Below are positions 36,606 through 45,670 of a stretch of 64,000 bases of DNA, piece after piece. The notes under the pieces are model-generated. The model ran no database searches. It was not told the DNA's origin and saw only the letters and a list, made by a program, of their open reading frames with translations. Within the stretch, counting starts at the first letter, position 1. The number at the start of each line of letters is the position of its first letter. The DNA comes from Blastomonas aquatica (GTDB lineage Bacteria > Pseudomonadota > Alphaproteobacteria > Sphingomonadales > Sphingomonadaceae): contig NZ_BMGD01000003.1 of assembly GCF_014639875.1 (NCBI RefSeq), positions 1-64,000 on the forward strand, written 5' to 3'. A program made the position numbers and the translations under genes.

Positions 36606-37951
36606 TGGTCCGGCGTCAGTCTCTGCTTGCGCGCATCCTGGTTTGGCATGGGCTGGCGATGGTGGTGGTTGCCGTGCTGGCGGCAGGGAGTGTCGCATGG
36701 CTGCTGGACACGACCAGCACCCGCCTGCAGCATCAGACGCTCAACGCCTACGCCGTCATGATCGACGAAGGGCTGCGACCCAATGGCGATGGTTGGCGGC
36801 TGGATATTGAAAATCGCATGGCGGTGTTGGGGGGTGGTTCAAGCTTCTCGTTCGGCGTATCCGATGGCTCCAAGGTGAGCCCGATTGCTGGCCTGCCAGC
36901 ACCCTTAGCCGGTATTGGTTCGGTGGCGAGCCAACAGCCGCGTTACTTTCACCGCCTGGTGGGATCGGTCCAGTTGTCCGGCGTGGTGTGGCCTTCTCAG
37001 AAATCGCCAGCCAGATGGATTGTCGTTGTGCAAAACCTCGATGACCCGGCGGTCTTTTTTGATGACGTCAACACCGGGGTGGCCATAGTAGCGACCCTCG
37101 CGATCGCAGCTTTGCTTACCCTGTTGATGGCAATCGATGTGGTCATCGTCCGGCGCAGCCTGGCCCCCGTCGCGCGCGCATCCCAGGCCATGGCGGATCT
37201 GTTGCCACATGACCTCACGAGCAGAATTGCAACGTCCGGGCTGCCGATCGAAGTTTTGCCGCTTGTTGAAGGTGCCAACGTTGCATTTGAACGACTGGCG
37301 ACAGCCTATGCAAACGAGCGCGATTTTCTCGCCGATGCGGCCCATGCCCTGCGAACACCGCTGGCCGTGTTGCAACTGCGGGTCGACGATGTGACCGACC
37401 CGGCGATGCGGTCGGCGATGGCGGCGCAGGTCGTGCATCTTCGCCGGATCGTGGATGGTTTGCTGACCCTCGCAGAGATTGACAGCACGGCTCCGCCGGC
37501 ACCTGCGCTGGTGGATTTATCATCGCTCGCCAGCGATCGCGCGGCAGAGATTGCACCTTTGGCATTGTCGAAAGGTCAGACGATCATTGTTGACGCCGCA
37601 CAGCCTCTCGCGGTCTACACCCTGGCGGACAATGCGACCAAAGCGCTCGATGTTTTGCTGGAAAACGCCGTCAGACACACGCCGTCAGGAACATCCATCG
37701 TCGTTGCGACAAAGCCGGGCCAGATCATCGTTTCAGATAGCGGCCCGGGGGTCGATCTAAGCGACGTCGAGCGGCTCTTTGCGCGGTTTCAACGCGGTAC
37801 AGCCGGTACGGAAGGCTCCGGGCTTGGACTATCGGTTGCCGAACGCTTGATGAAACAGGCTGGCGGGACCATCGCGTTCGAAAACCTTCCCGAAGCCGGC
37901 AGCAGATTTACCTTGGTCTTTTCTGATCTGTCCACCCAGATTGAACCCTGA
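36602..37951 (+). CDS. Sensor histidine kinase
   Basis: A 449-residue inner-membrane kinase, partner of the preceding regulator. Two transmembrane helices (about residues 14-34 and 162-182) flank a ~125-residue periplasmic sensor. A HAMP linker follows, then the phospho-acceptor H-box ERDFLADAAHALRTPLAVLQ, the N-box LDVLLENAVRHTPSG and the G-boxes VSDSGPGVDL and GSGLGLSVAERL. All catalytic boxes look intact. The signal is unknown. Confidence 0.92.
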   Translation: MMVRRQSLLARILVWHGLAMVVVAVLAAGSVAWLLDTTSTRLQHQTLNAYAVMIDEGLRPNGDGWRLDIENRMAVLGGGSSFSFGVSDGSKVSPIAGLPAPLAGIGSVASQQPRYFHRLVGSVQLSGVVWPSQKSPARWIVVVQNLDDPAVFFDDVNTGVAIVATLAIAALLTLLMAIDVVIVRRSLAPVARASQAMADLLPHDLTSRIATSGLPIEVLPLVEGANVAFERLATAYANERDFLADAAHALRTPLAVLQLRVDDVTDPAMRSAMAAQVVHLRRIVDGLLTLAEIDSTAPPAPALVDLSSLASDRAAEIAPLALSKGQTIIVDAAQPLAVYTLADNATKALDVLLENAVRHTPSGTSIVVATKPGQIIVSDSGPGVDLSDVERLFARFQRGTAGTEGSGLGLSVAERLMKQAGGTIAFENLPEAGSRFTLVFSDLSTQIEP

Positions 37952-37978
37952 CTATTTGGCTGGCAGCGGATTTTAGGA

Positions 37979-38446
37979 TCACTCGTTGCGATCGCCATCG
38001 CGTGCTGGGGTGTCGGCAAACACCCAGTATTTGTTGATCAGATAGGTCATCGCAGGGACTAGCACCACGGCAGCGGCGAACCCGATCTGATAATGGACCT
38101 GCGCCACATCGACAGCCAATTTCATGATCGCGACGTTGGCGAGCAAACCGAACACAGCACTCAACGCGAACCGCAAGAACTTGGCTGGACTGTGCTGCCT
38201 GACCTTGAAGACCCACAGCGCCTGGCCGGCATAGGTCACTGCGACCGCGCACAGGAAGGCAATGGCGGTCCCGACCGTGGGAGAAAACTGCCCTCGGTTT
38301 ACCAAGACAAACAGCGTCAGACCGTGCACGGCCGTCGCGGTGACACCGACAATTCCAAAGCGGACGATCTGCCCGACGGGTAGAGCTGCAACCGGGTTAT
38401 TCTGCTGCACGAACAGCGTCACGGGGTACAAACTGACCGTCCGCAC
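37979..38446 (-). CDS. GtrA-family membrane protein
   Basis: A 155-residue protein with four hydrophobic helices, the GtrA fold (FGIVGVTATAVHGLTLFVLV at the start, LVPAMTYLINKYWVFAD at the end). GtrA proteins are thought to flip polyprenyl-phosphate-linked sugars. The gene overlaps the end of the GT2 gene by about 50 bases; GTG 38446 is the longest start, and GTG 38422 or 38410 are possible. Its partner is the upstream polyprenyl-phosphate glycosyltransferase. Confidence 0.85.
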   Translation of the reverse strand: MRTVSLYPVTLFVQQNNPVAALPVGQIVRFGIVGVTATAVHGLTLFVLVNRGQFSPTVGTAIAFLCAVAVTYAGQALWVFKVRQHSPAKFLRFALSAVFGLLANVAIMKLAVDVAQVHYQIGFAAAVVLVPAMTYLINKYWVFADTPARDGDRNE

Positions 38447-39389
38447 GGTCCTGGGAAGGCGGAAACCCGGCGGTGTCCTTGACCAGATAGATCGGCCGCT
38501 GCTTCGTCTCCATATACATCCGACCCAGATATTCTCCGATAATGCCCAGCGACATCAACTGTACGGCACCCAGCACCAGAATGACGACCATCAGCGATGC
38601 ATAACCCGGCACATCGCGACCGAAGATCAGCGTCTGGGCCACGATGACCGCAGTGTAGATCAGCGCGATCAGCGCGACACTGCCCCCCACATACGTCCAG
38701 ATCTTGAGCGGTGCAGTCGAAAAGCTGGTAATGCCGTCCAGCGCAAAATTCCACAGCTTCCAGTAGTTGAATTTGGTGGTTCCGGCCACCCGCGCCGGGC
38801 GCTCGTAGGGGACGGCGATCGAGCGGAATCCGACCCAGGCAAACAGTCCCTTCATGAACCGGTTGCGCTCGCGCAGGACAAGCGTCGCATCGACTGCCGC
38901 CCGGCTCATCAGCCGGAAATCGCCTGCGTTTGCATCGATCGGGTGGCCTGAAATGCTATTGAAAACGCGGTAGAACAGCCCCGCAGTCACGCGCTTTGTA
39001 CCGGTATCGGACCGCCGCTCGACCCGCTGGCCAAAGGCGATGTCATAGCCCTCGCGCCACCGTGCCACCATTTCGCACAGCAGCGACGGGGGGTCCTGCA
39101 AATCCACATCCATCGGCACCACTGCGGCCCCGGTCGAGAAGTCCAGGCCGGCCGTCAGCGCCGCTTCCTTGCCGAAGTTGCGGCTCAAGCGGATCAGCCT
39201 GATATGCGGGTCGTTGCGCTGCAGTCCACACACGATATCCGCCGTGGCATCGGTGCTGCCATCATCGATAAAGATAATCTCGTAGCGCAAACCGAGACTT
39301 TCGACGATCGGAGTGACGGCATCGACAAAACAGGCAACCGATTCTTGCTCGTTCAAGACAGGTACGACAATGGAAAGGTCGACGGTCAT
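38397..39389 (-). CDS. Polyprenyl-phosphate glycosyltransferase (GT2, GtrB/DPM1-like)
   Basis: A 330-residue enzyme with a cytoplasmic GT-A domain: LSIVVPVLNEQESVACFVDA, IIFIDDGSTDAT, the metal site MDVDLQDPP, and RFMKGLFAWVGFRS, which is characteristic of this subgroup. Two C-terminal helices (SVALIALIYTAVIVAQTLIF and MVVILVLGAVQLMSLGIIGE) anchor it. It loads a sugar onto undecaprenyl phosphate, GtrA would flip it, and a PMT-type transferase encoded divergently could use it. Confidence 0.92.
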   Translation of the reverse strand: MTVDLSIVVPVLNEQESVACFVDAVTPIVESLGLRYEIIFIDDGSTDATADIVCGLQRNDPHIRLIRLSRNFGKEAALTAGLDFSTGAAVVPMDVDLQDPPSLLCEMVARWREGYDIAFGQRVERRSDTGTKRVTAGLFYRVFNSISGHPIDANAGDFRLMSRAAVDATLVLRERNRFMKGLFAWVGFRSIAVPYERPARVAGTTKFNYWKLWNFALDGITSFSTAPLKIWTYVGGSVALIALIYTAVIVAQTLIFGRDVPGYASLMVVILVLGAVQLMSLGIIGEYLGRMYMETKQRPIYLVKDTAGFPPSQDRADGQFVPRDAVRAAE

Positions 39390-39530
39390 TAATTCTGTCC
39401 AAACAGTCTTTCAACACGCTCGCAGTGCGTACCTTGTCTTCGCGCGGTGAGATTGCAATCCCGTTAACTTTACTGAGCTATTGGACGCCAACAGCGGCCA
39501 TAGGCACGCAGATCGCAAGGGGCACCGAGC

Positions 39531-41102
39531 ATGACGGAAACCTTTCAGACCCGGAACAACGACCATAGCGCGAAAACCGCGCTGATCGACCGTCCCGTTT
39601 TCTGGTACGGCTTGATGCTTCTGCTGCTGCTGATCACGCAGCTCGGCGCAATAGAGCAAGAAGTCATCGACTGGGATGAAAGCACCTTCATCCTGATGGG
39701 GGCGGACGTAGCGGCCGGCAATCTTCCGTATGTCGAAATGTACGATGTCAAACCGCCGATGATGTTTATCTTTCTGGGCAGCATTATCGCGCTGTTCGGC
39801 AAGAGCCTGCTGGCGATCAGGCTGTTTGGCGACCTGTGCATTCTGGCAGCGGCGCTCGCCTGCTTCGTACTGGCGCGCAGCCGAACAGATGTTCGATCTG
39901 CGGGCATGGCCACGTTGCTGCTCGTCGCGATGGCGAGCAATGAGTTTGCGCAACACACCAGTACGGAGTTGCCAGCGATCGCGCTGCTGATGTGGTCGCT
40001 GGTGCTGACCATATTGCGGCCAGCCAGCCTTTGGGCGGCAGCGGGAAGCGGTTTGCTGGTTTCGCTGGCGATCCTGACGCGCAGCAATCTTGCACCCATG
40101 GCGATCATGCTAGGCGTGTATTATCTGATCGAAGGCATGGCCCGGACAAGCCAGATGCCCCGCTCGGCAGTCCTCGTATTTGCCGCTGCCGGGTTATTGC
40201 CACCGGCAGTTATCGTGGCAGTTTACGGATGGGCGGGGCAGCTGGATCTGCTGATCCTGTCGGTTGTCGATGTGCCGCTGGCCTATGCGACCGGGCAGTT
40301 GTCGATGCTGGGCACGCTGCAAGCCCACATTTCGCAATACGTCGTCGCCACCACAATTGCGCCAGCAATCTTCATTTCGTTCACGCTGGCCGTGATCGGC
40401 GGATTGGCGGCATCGTTGGTCTCGATCAAGAGCCAGCCTGGTGAGACCGAGGTAAAGCGCTTCGACCTGCTGCTTTGGGTGATGCTGCTGGCCGTGATGC
40501 TATCGGTGCTGAGCGGTGGGGCGGCCTATGCGCATTACTGGATGCAACTCATTCCCTTGCTAGCAGTGTTCGCGGCGATCGGGCTCCATGCGCTCGGATC
40601 CCACAGCGCGACAGGCCTGTGGGTCTCGAGCGGTGTGACGCTCGTTGCGGTCAGTGCAGCCATATTGATGACGGGGGAGTCGGTGCTGCGGGTTGTGGCC
40701 GATCCGGCATCGGTCCGGCAGCAGCATCACATCTTGATTGCGGCCGAGCGGATCAGAGAGGAAACCCGGGGTCGCACACCGGCCATCTGGGCGGTGCACA
40801 ATCACCTGATCCATTGGTATCTGGACGCGCCCCTGCCATCTCCAATCGCCACCCACCCTGACAACATCGTTCGCGTCCCGATCATCCAGACGATGGCTGC
40901 GGCAGGCTATGTCCCGGCGAACGAGACCATGCGGATATGGCAGTCAAAACCTGAGTTCGTGGTGGTCGATGCCAACCGCTCGATTGCCTATTTGACCGTG
41001 CATGGATTCGATCTGCCGGAGTATCTCAGCACGCACTACCGGCTACTGGTGCAGGAAGGGAGCGTGATGGTTTACCGGCGTCAGCCCCAGACGGGCGGCT
41101 GA
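39531..41102 (+). CDS. PMT/ArnT-type membrane glycosyltransferase
   Basis: A 523-residue polytopic protein of the dolichyl-phosphate-mannose-protein mannosyltransferase (GT39/GT83) superfamily. The catalytic loop after helix 1 has the acidic motif VIDWDESTFILMG, followed by PYVEMYDVKPPMMFIF. About ten helices are followed by a C-terminal periplasmic part. It transfers a sugar from a polyprenyl-phosphate carrier to an outer-surface acceptor such as LPS core, lipid A or a protein. The GT2 and GtrA genes on the other strand supply the donor. Confidence 0.85.
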   Translation: MTETFQTRNNDHSAKTALIDRPVFWYGLMLLLLLITQLGAIEQEVIDWDESTFILMGADVAAGNLPYVEMYDVKPPMMFIFLGSIIALFGKSLLAIRLFGDLCILAAALACFVLARSRTDVRSAGMATLLLVAMASNEFAQHTSTELPAIALLMWSLVLTILRPASLWAAAGSGLLVSLAILTRSNLAPMAIMLGVYYLIEGMARTSQMPRSAVLVFAAAGLLPPAVIVAVYGWAGQLDLLILSVVDVPLAYATGQLSMLGTLQAHISQYVVATTIAPAIFISFTLAVIGGLAASLVSIKSQPGETEVKRFDLLLWVMLLAVMLSVLSGGAAYAHYWMQLIPLLAVFAAIGLHALGSHSATGLWVSSGVTLVAVSAAILMTGESVLRVVADPASVRQQHHILIAAERIREETRGRTPAIWAVHNHLIHWYLDAPLPSPIATHPDNIVRVPIIQTMAAAGYVPANETMRIWQSKPEFVVVDANRSIAYLTVHGFDLPEYLSTHYRLLVQEGSVMVYRRQPQTGG

Positions 41103-41184
41103 ATGATGTGCTGTGGTGCGGATGCGGGCTGTTAACCGCAGCCAAGTTCGTTCATCACGATGGCCAACGTTCAAAGGAGCTTGC

Positions 41185-41859
41185 ATGCAATTTGATGAGG
41201 TCGTTTTGGGTCGGCGCAGTATTCGCGGATACAAGCCCGATGCTGTGCCACAGGCACTGATCGCAGAAATCCTGGGTCTGGCGATGCGCGCACCATCTTC
41301 GATGAACACCCAGCCGTGGAATTTCTACGTCATCACCGGCGAGCCATTGGACCGGATCCGGCGAGGCAATACCGAACGGATGCTGGCCGGGGTGCCGCAG
41401 TCGCGCGAATTCCGCACCGGGGAGGCATTTGCCGGAGCGCATCGCGACCGACAGATTGGCGTTGCCAAGCAACTGTTTTCCGCGATGGGGATCGCACGCG
41501 AAGACGCCGCGGCGCGGCAGGACTGGGTTCTGCGTGGCTTTCGCCAGTTTGATGCACCGGTGTGCATCATCATCACCTATGACCGTGCGGTGGATGGCAG
41601 CGATGATACGCCCTTCGATTGCGGAGCGGTTGCAACTGCGCTGGTCACTGCGGCCTGGTCGCGGGGTCTTGGAACCGTAATCAACAGCCAAGGGATCATG
41701 CAATCGCCGGTGGTGCGTGAACACGCCGGAATAGCGGATGATCAGGTAATCATGAAGAGCATCGCGCTGGGTTGGCCGGACGACACGTTCCCAGCAAACG
41801 CGGTGGTTTCGACGCGCAAGTCCGTCGAGGAAGCGGCTGTGTTTGTTGGGTTCGATTGA
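41185..41859 (+). CDS. Nitroreductase-family FMN oxidoreductase
   Basis: A 224-residue flavoprotein starting at ATG 41185 with AAAGGAG correctly spaced. The FMN phosphate site is RRSIRGYKPDAVP, then MRAPSSMNTQPWNFYVI and the late motif SIALGWPDD. These enzymes reduce nitroaromatics and quinones with NAD(P)H. It is convergent with the MerR-type regulator and has no obvious functional partner. Confidence 0.9.
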   Translation: MQFDEVVLGRRSIRGYKPDAVPQALIAEILGLAMRAPSSMNTQPWNFYVITGEPLDRIRRGNTERMLAGVPQSREFRTGEAFAGAHRDRQIGVAKQLFSAMGIAREDAAARQDWVLRGFRQFDAPVCIIITYDRAVDGSDDTPFDCGAVATALVTAAWSRGLGTVINSQGIMQSPVVREHAGIADDQVIMKSIALGWPDDTFPANAVVSTRKSVEEAAVFVGFD

Positions 41860-41934
41860 GGTTTGGATCGAATTTCGTCGGTTGACCGCGTGAGATTGCC
41901 GGTTTCCAAGGCAGCTTTCTAAGATGCCATCTCG

Positions 41935-42345
41935 CTAGGGTCTGCCCGGGATATGCCCCGGCGGCTCGAATGCGGTGATGATCGGGCAGGGCTCCGACGA
42001 TGTGCTGGTGCATGCATCGGCGAGCCGGGCCAGCGCAGCCCGCGCACGCTGCAATGCGGCCAGCTTGTCGTCGAGCGCAGCAATCCGCGCGTTGGCCAAG
42101 GTGAGCGCCCTGGCCCGGTCCCTGGTCGCATCCAGCTCCAGCAGTTCGCGGATTTCCTCAAGCGTGAACCCCGCCGCCTGGGCCGAACGGATGAAGCGCA
42201 GGCGGCTGAGATCATTGCTGCCATAGCGCCGCATCCCGCCAGAGCGGTCGGGCTCGGACAACAGCCCGCGCCGCTGATAATAGCGCACGGTCTCGACACC
42301 CACATCGCCAGCTGCCGCTAGCTTCCCGATGGTCAATATATTCAA
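41935..42345 (-). CDS. MerR-family metal/thiol regulator (CueR-like cysteines)
   Basis: A 136-residue regulator read from TTG 42345, which has GGAG seven bases upstream; the open frame continues but is not family-like. Helix-turn-helix and wing: LTIGKLAAAGDVGVETVRYY and QRRGLLSEPDRSGGMRRY. Dimer helix, then C112 and C120 in ACTSTSSEPCPII, the same spacing as the Cu(I)-binding pair of CueR. The third Cys of mercury MerR is absent. It is divergent from the glutaredoxin-MauE gene across a classic 20-bp-spacer MerR promoter. Confidence 0.88.
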   Translation of the reverse strand: MNILTIGKLAAAGDVGVETVRYYQRRGLLSEPDRSGGMRRYGSNDLSRLRFIRSAQAAGFTLEEIRELLELDATRDRARALTLANARIAALDDKLAALQRARAALARLADACTSTSSEPCPIITAFEPPGHIPGRP

Positions 42346-42348
42346 GCC

Positions 42349-42380
42349 TTGACTCCGTACCATGATACGGAACCTATATA
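42349..42380 (+). promoter_or_regulatory. MerR-type promoter with overlong spacer and operator dyad
   Basis: TTGACT (42349-42354) and TATATA (42375-42380) are 20 bases apart, the overlong spacing that MerR proteins correct by twisting DNA. Between them lies the dyad TCCGTA-ccatga-TACGGA, the same half-site as in mercury-resistance mer promoters. The regulator's own start is only three bases from the -35 box, the usual layout of these divergent units. Confidence 0.8.
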
Positions 42381-42415
42381 GGCTGGGTGACGTTATCTGC
42401 AACGAAGGAACACCC

Positions 42416-43213
42416 ATGACACAAGCCGCATTATCACGCGCCGGTCGGTACGCAGCGGGCGCGAAAACCGCCATAGTCCATCGCATGGTCATGCCAAAAC
42501 ACATCTGCCCTTATGGGCTCAAGGCGCTCGATCTGCTGAAGCGCAAGGGCTACACCATTGAAGACCGCTGGCTGACCACCCGCGAGGAAACCGACGCGTT
42601 CAAGGCGCAACATGGCGTCCAGACGACCCCGCAGATTTTCATCGACGGCGCGCGCATCGGGGGGCACGACGACCTTCGGCGCTACTTGGGCCTTACCGTT
42701 GCCGATCCCAAAGCAACATCCTATCAACCCGTGATCGTGCTTTTTGCCATGACAGGGCTCATGGCATTGGCGGCGAGTTACGCAATCTATGGCTCGCCTT
42801 TCACCATTCGGGCGGGCGAGTGGTTCATTGCCTTCAGCATGTGCGTTCTGGCGATGCTGAAGCTCCAGAACGTCGACAAGTTCGCGACGATGTTTCTGAA
42901 TTACGATCTGCTCGCGCAGCGTTGGGTGCCGTATGGCCGCATCTACCCGTTCGCAGAAGGGCTGGCGGGGGTGCTGATGGTGGCAGGCGCGCTCAACTGG
43001 ATATCCATTCCACTTGCGCTGTTCATCGGTGGCATCGGTGCTGTGTCAGTTTTCAAGGCGGTCTATATCGACAAGCGCGACATCAAATGTGCCTGTGTCG
43101 GCGGGGACAGCAACGTTCCGCTCGGCTTCGTCTCTCTCACCGAAAACGTGATGATGGTCGCGATGGCACTGTGGATGCTGCTGGGCGTGGGCGCGATGGG
43201 GGCTGCGATATAA
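42416..43213 (+). CDS. Glutaredoxin-MauE/DoxX fusion membrane protein
   Basis: A 265-residue protein starting at ATG 42416 behind AAGGAA. Residues ~18-95 are a glutaredoxin fold with active-site Cys31 in KHICPYGLKALDLL (CPYG, so monothiol at this site) and the GSH-binding TTPQIFIDGARIGGHDD. Residues ~100-265 are four or five helices of the MauE/DoxX redox-associated type, with CACVGGDSNVPLG near the end. It probably passes thiol electrons across the membrane. The mer-like promoter in front implies induction by a soft metal. It is a single-gene unit convergent with copD. Confidence 0.88.
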   Translation: MTQAALSRAGRYAAGAKTAIVHRMVMPKHICPYGLKALDLLKRKGYTIEDRWLTTREETDAFKAQHGVQTTPQIFIDGARIGGHDDLRRYLGLTVADPKATSYQPVIVLFAMTGLMALAASYAIYGSPFTIRAGEWFIAFSMCVLAMLKLQNVDKFATMFLNYDLLAQRWVPYGRIYPFAEGLAGVLMVAGALNWISIPLALFIGGIGAVSVFKAVYIDKRDIKCACVGGDSNVPLGFVSLTENVMMVAMALWMLLGVGAMGAAI

Positions 43214-43286
43214 GCCACCAGGCCGTCTAAGAACGTTCGCCAAAGCCGGAATGGCTGGCGCCTTCGTAGGGCTTTAGCCGTGGTTT

Positions 43287-44210
43287 TCATCCCATGGGCG
43301 AAGCGAGCCCTGCGAGGGCGACGAGCCCCACGACAAAGGTCGCCAGCAACAGTTCGACAGCCAGGCTGGCCCTGAGCGCCCTGAGTGAACCATCGCTTCC
43401 AACCGCTGCCTCTTCCCGGACGCCGCGGTCGGACCTGACGAGGCCCGCGTTCCGGGCGGCACACATCACCATGATTGCGACGAGCAGCGCCTTGCCTGCA
43501 AGCAACACACCATATGGCGTACCCAGCACCTTCAAGCTTTTTTCTAGTCCGAAGATGAAATGGGCATTGAGCACCCCGGTTACGACGACGATGCTAACCA
43601 GGGTGATCCCCAAAGGCGCAAAGCCTTCCATCGCAACTCGCAATCGTTCGGATCGCGCGCGGTCGGGGTGGCGGTGTGCCGCAAACACCAGTGTTGTGAA
43701 CCAGCAGATTGCACCGATCCAGAGCCCTGCAGCCAAAAGGTGCAGACCATCATTCAAGCGATGCACCAGTCCGAGCGCGCCTTCGGTCGCGGCTGCGTGA
43801 CCATTCCAGGCGAGGGTCGATAGCGCTAGCCCGTAACCAGATGCCGCCGCGATGTGCCGTGGCACCATGGGCTTGATGGACAGCAACGCTGCCAAAGCGA
43901 GCATCAGCAACCCGGTTCGGACCAAAAAGGCCCAGCCAGGCTGGGTCGAGAATACCATGGACTTGATGGTTTCCAGCTCCAGCTCGGAAAGCGGCTGGCC
44001 CATCATGGCGGCGATGCCGACTAGCATGACCGCCAGCGAGATCACCGGAGCGGCCATCGCCGCGATGGCGATTGGACGCAGACGCATCGTGCTGGTGTTC
44101 CCGACCAGCTCTCGCAGCCTATAGGCGTGAAATGCGGTTGCCCCGAACAGCCCGAGCAAAGCGGCATATTGCGCGAAACGCAGCGCCGGGTGCAACCAGT
44201 CGGTGGGCAT
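43287..44210 (-). CDS. copD: Copper resistance membrane protein CopD
   Basis: A 307-residue polytopic protein with eight or so helices. The CopD pattern includes RFAQYAALLGLFGATAFHAY at helix 1, NDGLHLLAAGLWIGAICWF with the conserved His, and NAHFIFGLEKSLKVLGTPYG followed by LLAGKALLVAIMVM. It is thought to move copper across the inner membrane together with CopC. The ATG is three bases after the copC stop, and it is the last gene of the copABCD operon. Confidence 0.92.
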   Translation of the reverse strand: MPTDWLHPALRFAQYAALLGLFGATAFHAYRLRELVGNTSTMRLRPIAIAAMAAPVISLAVMLVGIAAMMGQPLSELELETIKSMVFSTQPGWAFLVRTGLLMLALAALLSIKPMVPRHIAAASGYGLALSTLAWNGHAAATEGALGLVHRLNDGLHLLAAGLWIGAICWFTTLVFAAHRHPDRARSERLRVAMEGFAPLGITLVSIVVVTGVLNAHFIFGLEKSLKVLGTPYGVLLAGKALLVAIMVMCAARNAGLVRSDRGVREEAAVGSDGSLRALRASLAVELLLATFVVGLVALAGLASPMG

Positions 44211-44213
44211 CGA

Positions 44214-44603
44214 TCAGCTGACGTTAAAGCTGACCTTGCCTGTCATGCGGTGGCCGTCTGCCCCGGCGGCTTGCCAGCGGACATCATAGCTACCCGCGCG
44301 CAACGGCTGGCGCAGCATCAGGGTCAGCGTCTTGTTGCCGTCGGACCAGCTGGAGGTGAAGTTGCGGATGACCATCTCGCCGTGGTTCTTCACGCCTGGC
44401 ATGGCGGTCATGACGATGCTGGTCGCGACGGTCGGCGGCAGCAGGGCTTCGCTGAAGGTCAGCCTGACCTGCTTGGGCCTGGCCACGGTCGTGCCTTGCG
44501 CGGGCGTGGAGGCGACCACCTTGGTGTGCGCCATGACAATCGAAGGCAGGGCGAGGGTGACGACGCCGGCGGCGATGTAAGCGAGGATTGAGCGAATGCG
44601 CAT
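44214..44603 (-). CDS. copC: Periplasmic copper-binding protein CopC
   Basis: A 129-residue exported protein with signal cleavage after IVMA, leaving an N-terminal His (HTKVVASTPAQG) that in CopC forms part of the Cu(II) site; the other part is AAGADGHRMTGKVSF. VRLTFSEALLPP is the usual central strand. AAGGA sits seven bases before ATG 44603. It binds copper in the periplasm for CopD. Confidence 0.92.
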   Translation of the reverse strand: MRIRSILAYIAAGVVTLALPSIVMAHTKVVASTPAQGTTVARPKQVRLTFSEALLPPTVATSIVMTAMPGVKNHGEMVIRNFTSSWSDGNKTLTLMLRQPLRAGSYDVRWQAAGADGHRMTGKVSFNVS

Positions 44604-44620
44604 GATGTTGTCCTTGATGT

Positions 44621-45670
44621 TCAGAACCACAGACGGATGCCGACGACATAATTGGTGACGCTGGTGTCCTCGCCTGCGGCCCGCGCGAAATCGGCGCTGC
44701 CGCCGGCGCGCCAAGTCTGCTCTACGCCGATATACGGCGCGATCTCGCGAATGATTTCGTAGCGCAATCGCACCCCGACCTCGAAGCTGTCGATACCTGC
44801 ACCGATTCCCAGTTGCGGAATATCCTGCGCCGATAGATTCAGCTCGGCACGTGGCTGGATAAGGATGCTCTGCGTGATCCGCTGATCCAACTCCGCCTCC
44901 AGTCGCGCGGTGATGTCGCCGCGATGCGACAGGAACAGCGCGGTATCGACTTCGAACATGTACGGCACCAGACCCTGGATACCGATGACGGCATGCGTGG
45001 TGTCGGGCCCGGCCAAATCTTGACGGATTCCCGCCTGCAGATCGAAGAACGGGGCGATCGCGCGCGAGTACAATGCCTGGACCTCGAGATCCTCGATGCG
45101 CTGGCCGAAGCTGCCTTCGCCCTCGCTCTTCATCCAGAACCTCTCGGTCGTGCCGCCATAATAACCCTGCAGGTCCCACAGATAGCCATCGGCGCCATCG
45201 CGCATCTGCAGCTCGGCGCGATCAGCCTGGAACCAGAACAGGTTGTAATCGCCATGCGTTTTCTGGAGATCTGCCCGCGAGGCCCGCATCGCGTTCGCGC
45301 CCCAGATCGCGTCAGCCGCGCGCGGAGGGCCGCTGCCGGCTTCCGGTGGCGGCGGCGTCTCCATTTCGGGACCGGGCGATGATGGAGCATCGGCGGCGGT
45401 ACCATGATCCATCGTGCTGTGGTCCATGCCATCCATCGCTTTGGGTTCAGCGGCTGGCTGATCGGTAGCAGGCATAGCGTGCCCGGCATGCGGGTCGGCG
45501 GCCTTCGGAGCGGGCATTTTATGCCCCGCATGCGGATCGGCAGCTTGCGGAGCGGGCATCTGATGCCCGGCATGCGGGTCCGGCTCGGCCGGGTGCGCGC
45601 TGTGATCCTGCGCCGCTAGGGGTGCAGCGAACGTGACCAGTGCCAGCGCGGCCAGGGTCACGCGCGTCAA
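44621..45670 (-). CDS. copB: Copper resistance outer-membrane protein CopB
   Basis: A 349-residue protein from TTG 45670, which overlaps the copA stop (TTGA), so translation is coupled. After a signal peptide (ALALVTFAAPLAAQ) comes a His/Met-rich region with three near-identical DPHAGHxMPAP units, then MDGMDHSTMDHG, likely copper-sequestering. The rest, from AADAIWGANAMRASRADLQK to VTNYVVGIRLWF, is the CopB beta-barrel domain. Confidence 0.92.
   Translation of the reverse strand: MTRVTLAALALVTFAAPLAAQDHSAHPAEPDPHAGHQMPAPQAADPHAGHKMPAPKAADPHAGHAMPATDQPAAEPKAMDGMDHSTMDHGTAADAPSSPGPEMETPPPPEAGSGPPRAADAIWGANAMRASRADLQKTHGDYNLFWFQADRAELQMRDGADGYLWDLQGYYGGTTERFWMKSEGEGSFGQRIEDLEVQALYSRAIAPFFDLQAGIRQDLAGPDTTHAVIGIQGLVPYMFEVDTALFLSHRGDITARLEAELDQRITQSILIQPRAELNLSAQDIPQLGIGAGIDSFEVGVRLRYEIIREIAPYIGVEQTWRAGGSADFARAAGEDTSVTNYVVGIRLWF
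45472..45582 (-). repeat. Three 42-bp tandem repeats coding His/Met copper motifs
   Basis: Within copB the unit coding DPHAGHxMPAPxAA is repeated every 14 residues, twice in full and once cut short. The DNA copies are close but not identical, so selection on the His/Met pattern, not recent slippage alone, may hold them. Confidence 0.7.

Noticed and set aside
45472-45582. Possible CRISPR-like repeat array
   Set aside because: The 42-base periodicity is coding, in frame with copB and explained by the His/Met protein repeats; there are no spacers.
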